Shown: positions 32,417 to 32,931 of the stretch, piece by piece
Layout: the number at the start of each line of letters is the position of its first letter
How positions within the stretch are numbered: position 1 is the first letter of the stretch
NCBI GenBank assembly: GCA_964560165.1
Contig: CAZLLB010000005.1
Span: forward strand, 1 to 32,931
Direction: 5' to 3'
DNA from: Parvibaculum sp964560165
GTDB taxonomy: Bacteria; Pseudomonadota; Alphaproteobacteria; Parvibaculales; Parvibaculaceae
DNA length: 32,931 nucleotides
Position numbers and translations under genes: made by a program
The notes under the pieces: generated by a model
The model's input: only the letters and a program-made list of their open reading frames with translations
Databases searched by the model: none
Told to the model about the DNA's origin: nothing

Positions 32417-32443
32417 ATGCCGGATTATAGTCTGAGGGGCTAA
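32417..32443 (+). CDS. Upstream reading frame, leader peptide MPDYSLRG
   Basis: ATG 32417 is preceded by GGGGAGA (32404-32410) at good spacing and opens an eight-codon frame, Met-Pro-Asp-Tyr-Ser-Leu-Arg-Gly, closed by TAA at 32441-32443. The stop codon lies in the four-base loop of the GGGGC/GCCCC hairpin, so a ribosome ending here would keep that hairpin open. The frame lies 193 bases upstream of speD. The arrangement resembles a regulatory leader peptide; mammalian AdoMetDC mRNA has a six-codon upstream frame (MAGDIS) that senses polyamines. The parallel is functional analogy only. Confidence 0.55.
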   Translation: MPDYSLRG

Positions 32444-32449
32444 CGCCCC
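32436..32449 (+). promoter_or_regulatory. GC hairpin overlapping the leader-peptide stop codon
   Basis: GGGGC (32436-32440) and GCCCC (32445-32449) pair perfectly around loop TAAC, which contains the leader-peptide stop TAA. No U tract follows, so it is not an intrinsic terminator by itself; it may be one state of a larger switch. Confidence 0.55.
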
Positions 32450-32636
32450 GGATGACGCCGACCGCCGCGCTTCGTGTGAGCAGGCAGGCCGGGCGAGATC
32501 GCCCCGCACTCGGCACCACAAAATTTCACCAAGCGAATGCGGTTCTCCGCAACAGCTTTAGTTATGGCCCCGATCTGTCCGCCTGCGCGCGACCGATCGG
32601 CAAGTCAGTTTATCTACTGGTTGGGGAGTGGCAAAA

Positions 32637-32931
32637 ATGCCCAAGTCCAATGCCCTTCTTCAGGCCGATGTGCTTGAGTTTCCTATCGACACGCATGAAG
32701 TGAAGGCGTCCGCGCCCGGTCAGTTCACGACGACTGACGAGCGCACGGATTTCTTTATCGAGCGCGACGGCGAGCGTTTCGCCGGAACGCACCTCATCAT
32801 TGATCTCGTCGGCGCGAGCCATCTCGACGATCTCGAACATATCGAGACGGCGCTGCGCCGCTGCGTCGAGGTGTCCAAGGCGACGCTGCTGCACATCCAC
32901 CTCCATCACTTCACGCCCAATGGCGGCGTGT
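32637..32931 (+). CDS. speD: S-adenosylmethionine decarboxylase proenzyme (SpeD), 5' part
   Basis: The first 98 codons of AdoMet decarboxylase; the gene leaves the window. GGGGAG (32623-32628) lies eight bases before the ATG. The family start is seen in FAGTHLIIDLVGASHLDDLEHIETALRRC, matching the GxHLxxDLxG motif of bacterial SpeD, followed by LLHIHLHHFTPNGGV, where relatives have HxFxPxGvSG before the self-cleaving serine (SESH), which lies beyond the end. The enzyme cleaves itself to form a pyruvoyl cofactor and makes decarboxylated AdoMet, the aminopropyl donor for spermidine; speE would be expected downstream. The 35-residue N-terminal extension before the core domain is longer than in thermophilic class 1b enzymes. 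Control through the long leader is likely. Confidence 0.9.
   Translation, partial: MPKSNALLQADVLEFPIDTHEVKASAPGQFTTTDERTDFFIERDGERFAGTHLIIDLVGASHLDDLEHIETALRRCVEVSKATLLHIHLHHFTPNGGV

Larger units (their letters stand above)
32301..32636 (+). ncRNA. Long structured speD leader, cis-regulatory RNA candidate
   Basis: Between the promoter and speD there is no long gene but much potential structure: palindrome GTTACGTAAC (32333-32342), GCGGT/ACCGC (32371-32375 / 32392-32396) with an inner GCC/GGC, GGGGC/GCCCC (32436-32440 / 32445-32449), GGGCG/CGCCC (32491-32495 / 32500-32504), GCGG/CCGC (32539-32542 / 32547-32550) and CCGATC/GATCGG (32570-32575 / 32595-32600). An eight-codon reading frame lies inside. 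Alphaproteobacteria carry an RNA motif called speF upstream of ornithine decarboxylase genes; this leader could be that family or an unrelated one. I could not run a covariance search. The 62 bases from 32204 to the promoter show nothing further. Confidence 0.6.

Noticed and set aside
32420..32520. Possible tRNA-like or tmRNA piece ending in GGCACCA
   Set aside because: No acceptor stem pairs with the segment, there is no T-loop consensus, and I see no tag-peptide coding region nearby.
32452..32703. 83-codon frame starting in the speD leader and overlapping the speD start
   Set aside because: No ribosome site at proper spacing, no protein-like features, and it overlaps speD in another frame. 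The short frame at 32417-32443 is better supported.

Overview
This is a GC-rich window from a chromosomal scaffold. It looks alphaproteobacterial: Bradyrhizobium-type GH17-GT2 glucan synthase architecture, the dispersed repeats typical of that class, and many paralogous acyl-CoA enzymes. The mix resembles lipid- and hydrocarbon-degrading genera such as Parvibaculum, but that placement is inference. I see no tRNA, rRNA, CRISPR array, insertion sequence or phage gene. A run of 100 N at 9574-9673 is an assembly gap, and both genes beside it are cut.

Left part (1-7.7 kb): a plus-strand operon of acyl-CoA ligase (5' end outside the window), short-chain dehydrogenase and an unusual crotonase ends at a two-way terminator. 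Three minus-strand genes follow: a membrane GH17-GT2 beta-glucan synthase, a D-aminoacylase-like amidohydrolase and a second crotonase. Centre-left (7.9-16.2 kb): Kup potassium transporter, gap, a second acyl-CoA ligase, an LpxR-type outer-membrane lipid A deacylase, a third acyl-CoA ligase, a Bcr/CflA exporter, and an acyl-CoA dehydrogenase whose stop codon overlaps that of the exporter.

Centre-right (16.3-28.1 kb): a MAPEG protein, a translationally coupled pair (flavin-dependent monooxygenase plus alpha/beta hydrolase), an aldo/keto reductase across a divergent control region, a NYN-LOTUS RNA-binding nuclease candidate, a small exported protein with a hairpin over its ribosome site, an LtrA protein, a second amidohydrolase paralogous to the first, another hydrolase, a glutathione-transferase-like protein, a histone H1-like basic protein and a nitronate-monooxygenase-like protein.

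Right end (28.1-32.9 kb): this is the most coherent and most interesting region. An uncharacterised gene with a Fur-box-like site lies downstream of a TetR regulator. The regulator diverges, across a palindromic operator candidate, from two tandem monoamine-oxidase-like flavoenzymes. These are followed by speD (S-adenosylmethionine decarboxylase), cut by the window end. speD has a near-consensus promoter and a leader of about 335 nt that contains an eight-codon upstream reading frame with its own ribosome site, whose stop codon sits in the loop of a GC hairpin. I infer a polyamine turnover and synthesis locus, with speD under leader-peptide or RNA control. The oxidase paralogs differ at the cysteine that binds FAD covalently in animal monoamine oxidases.
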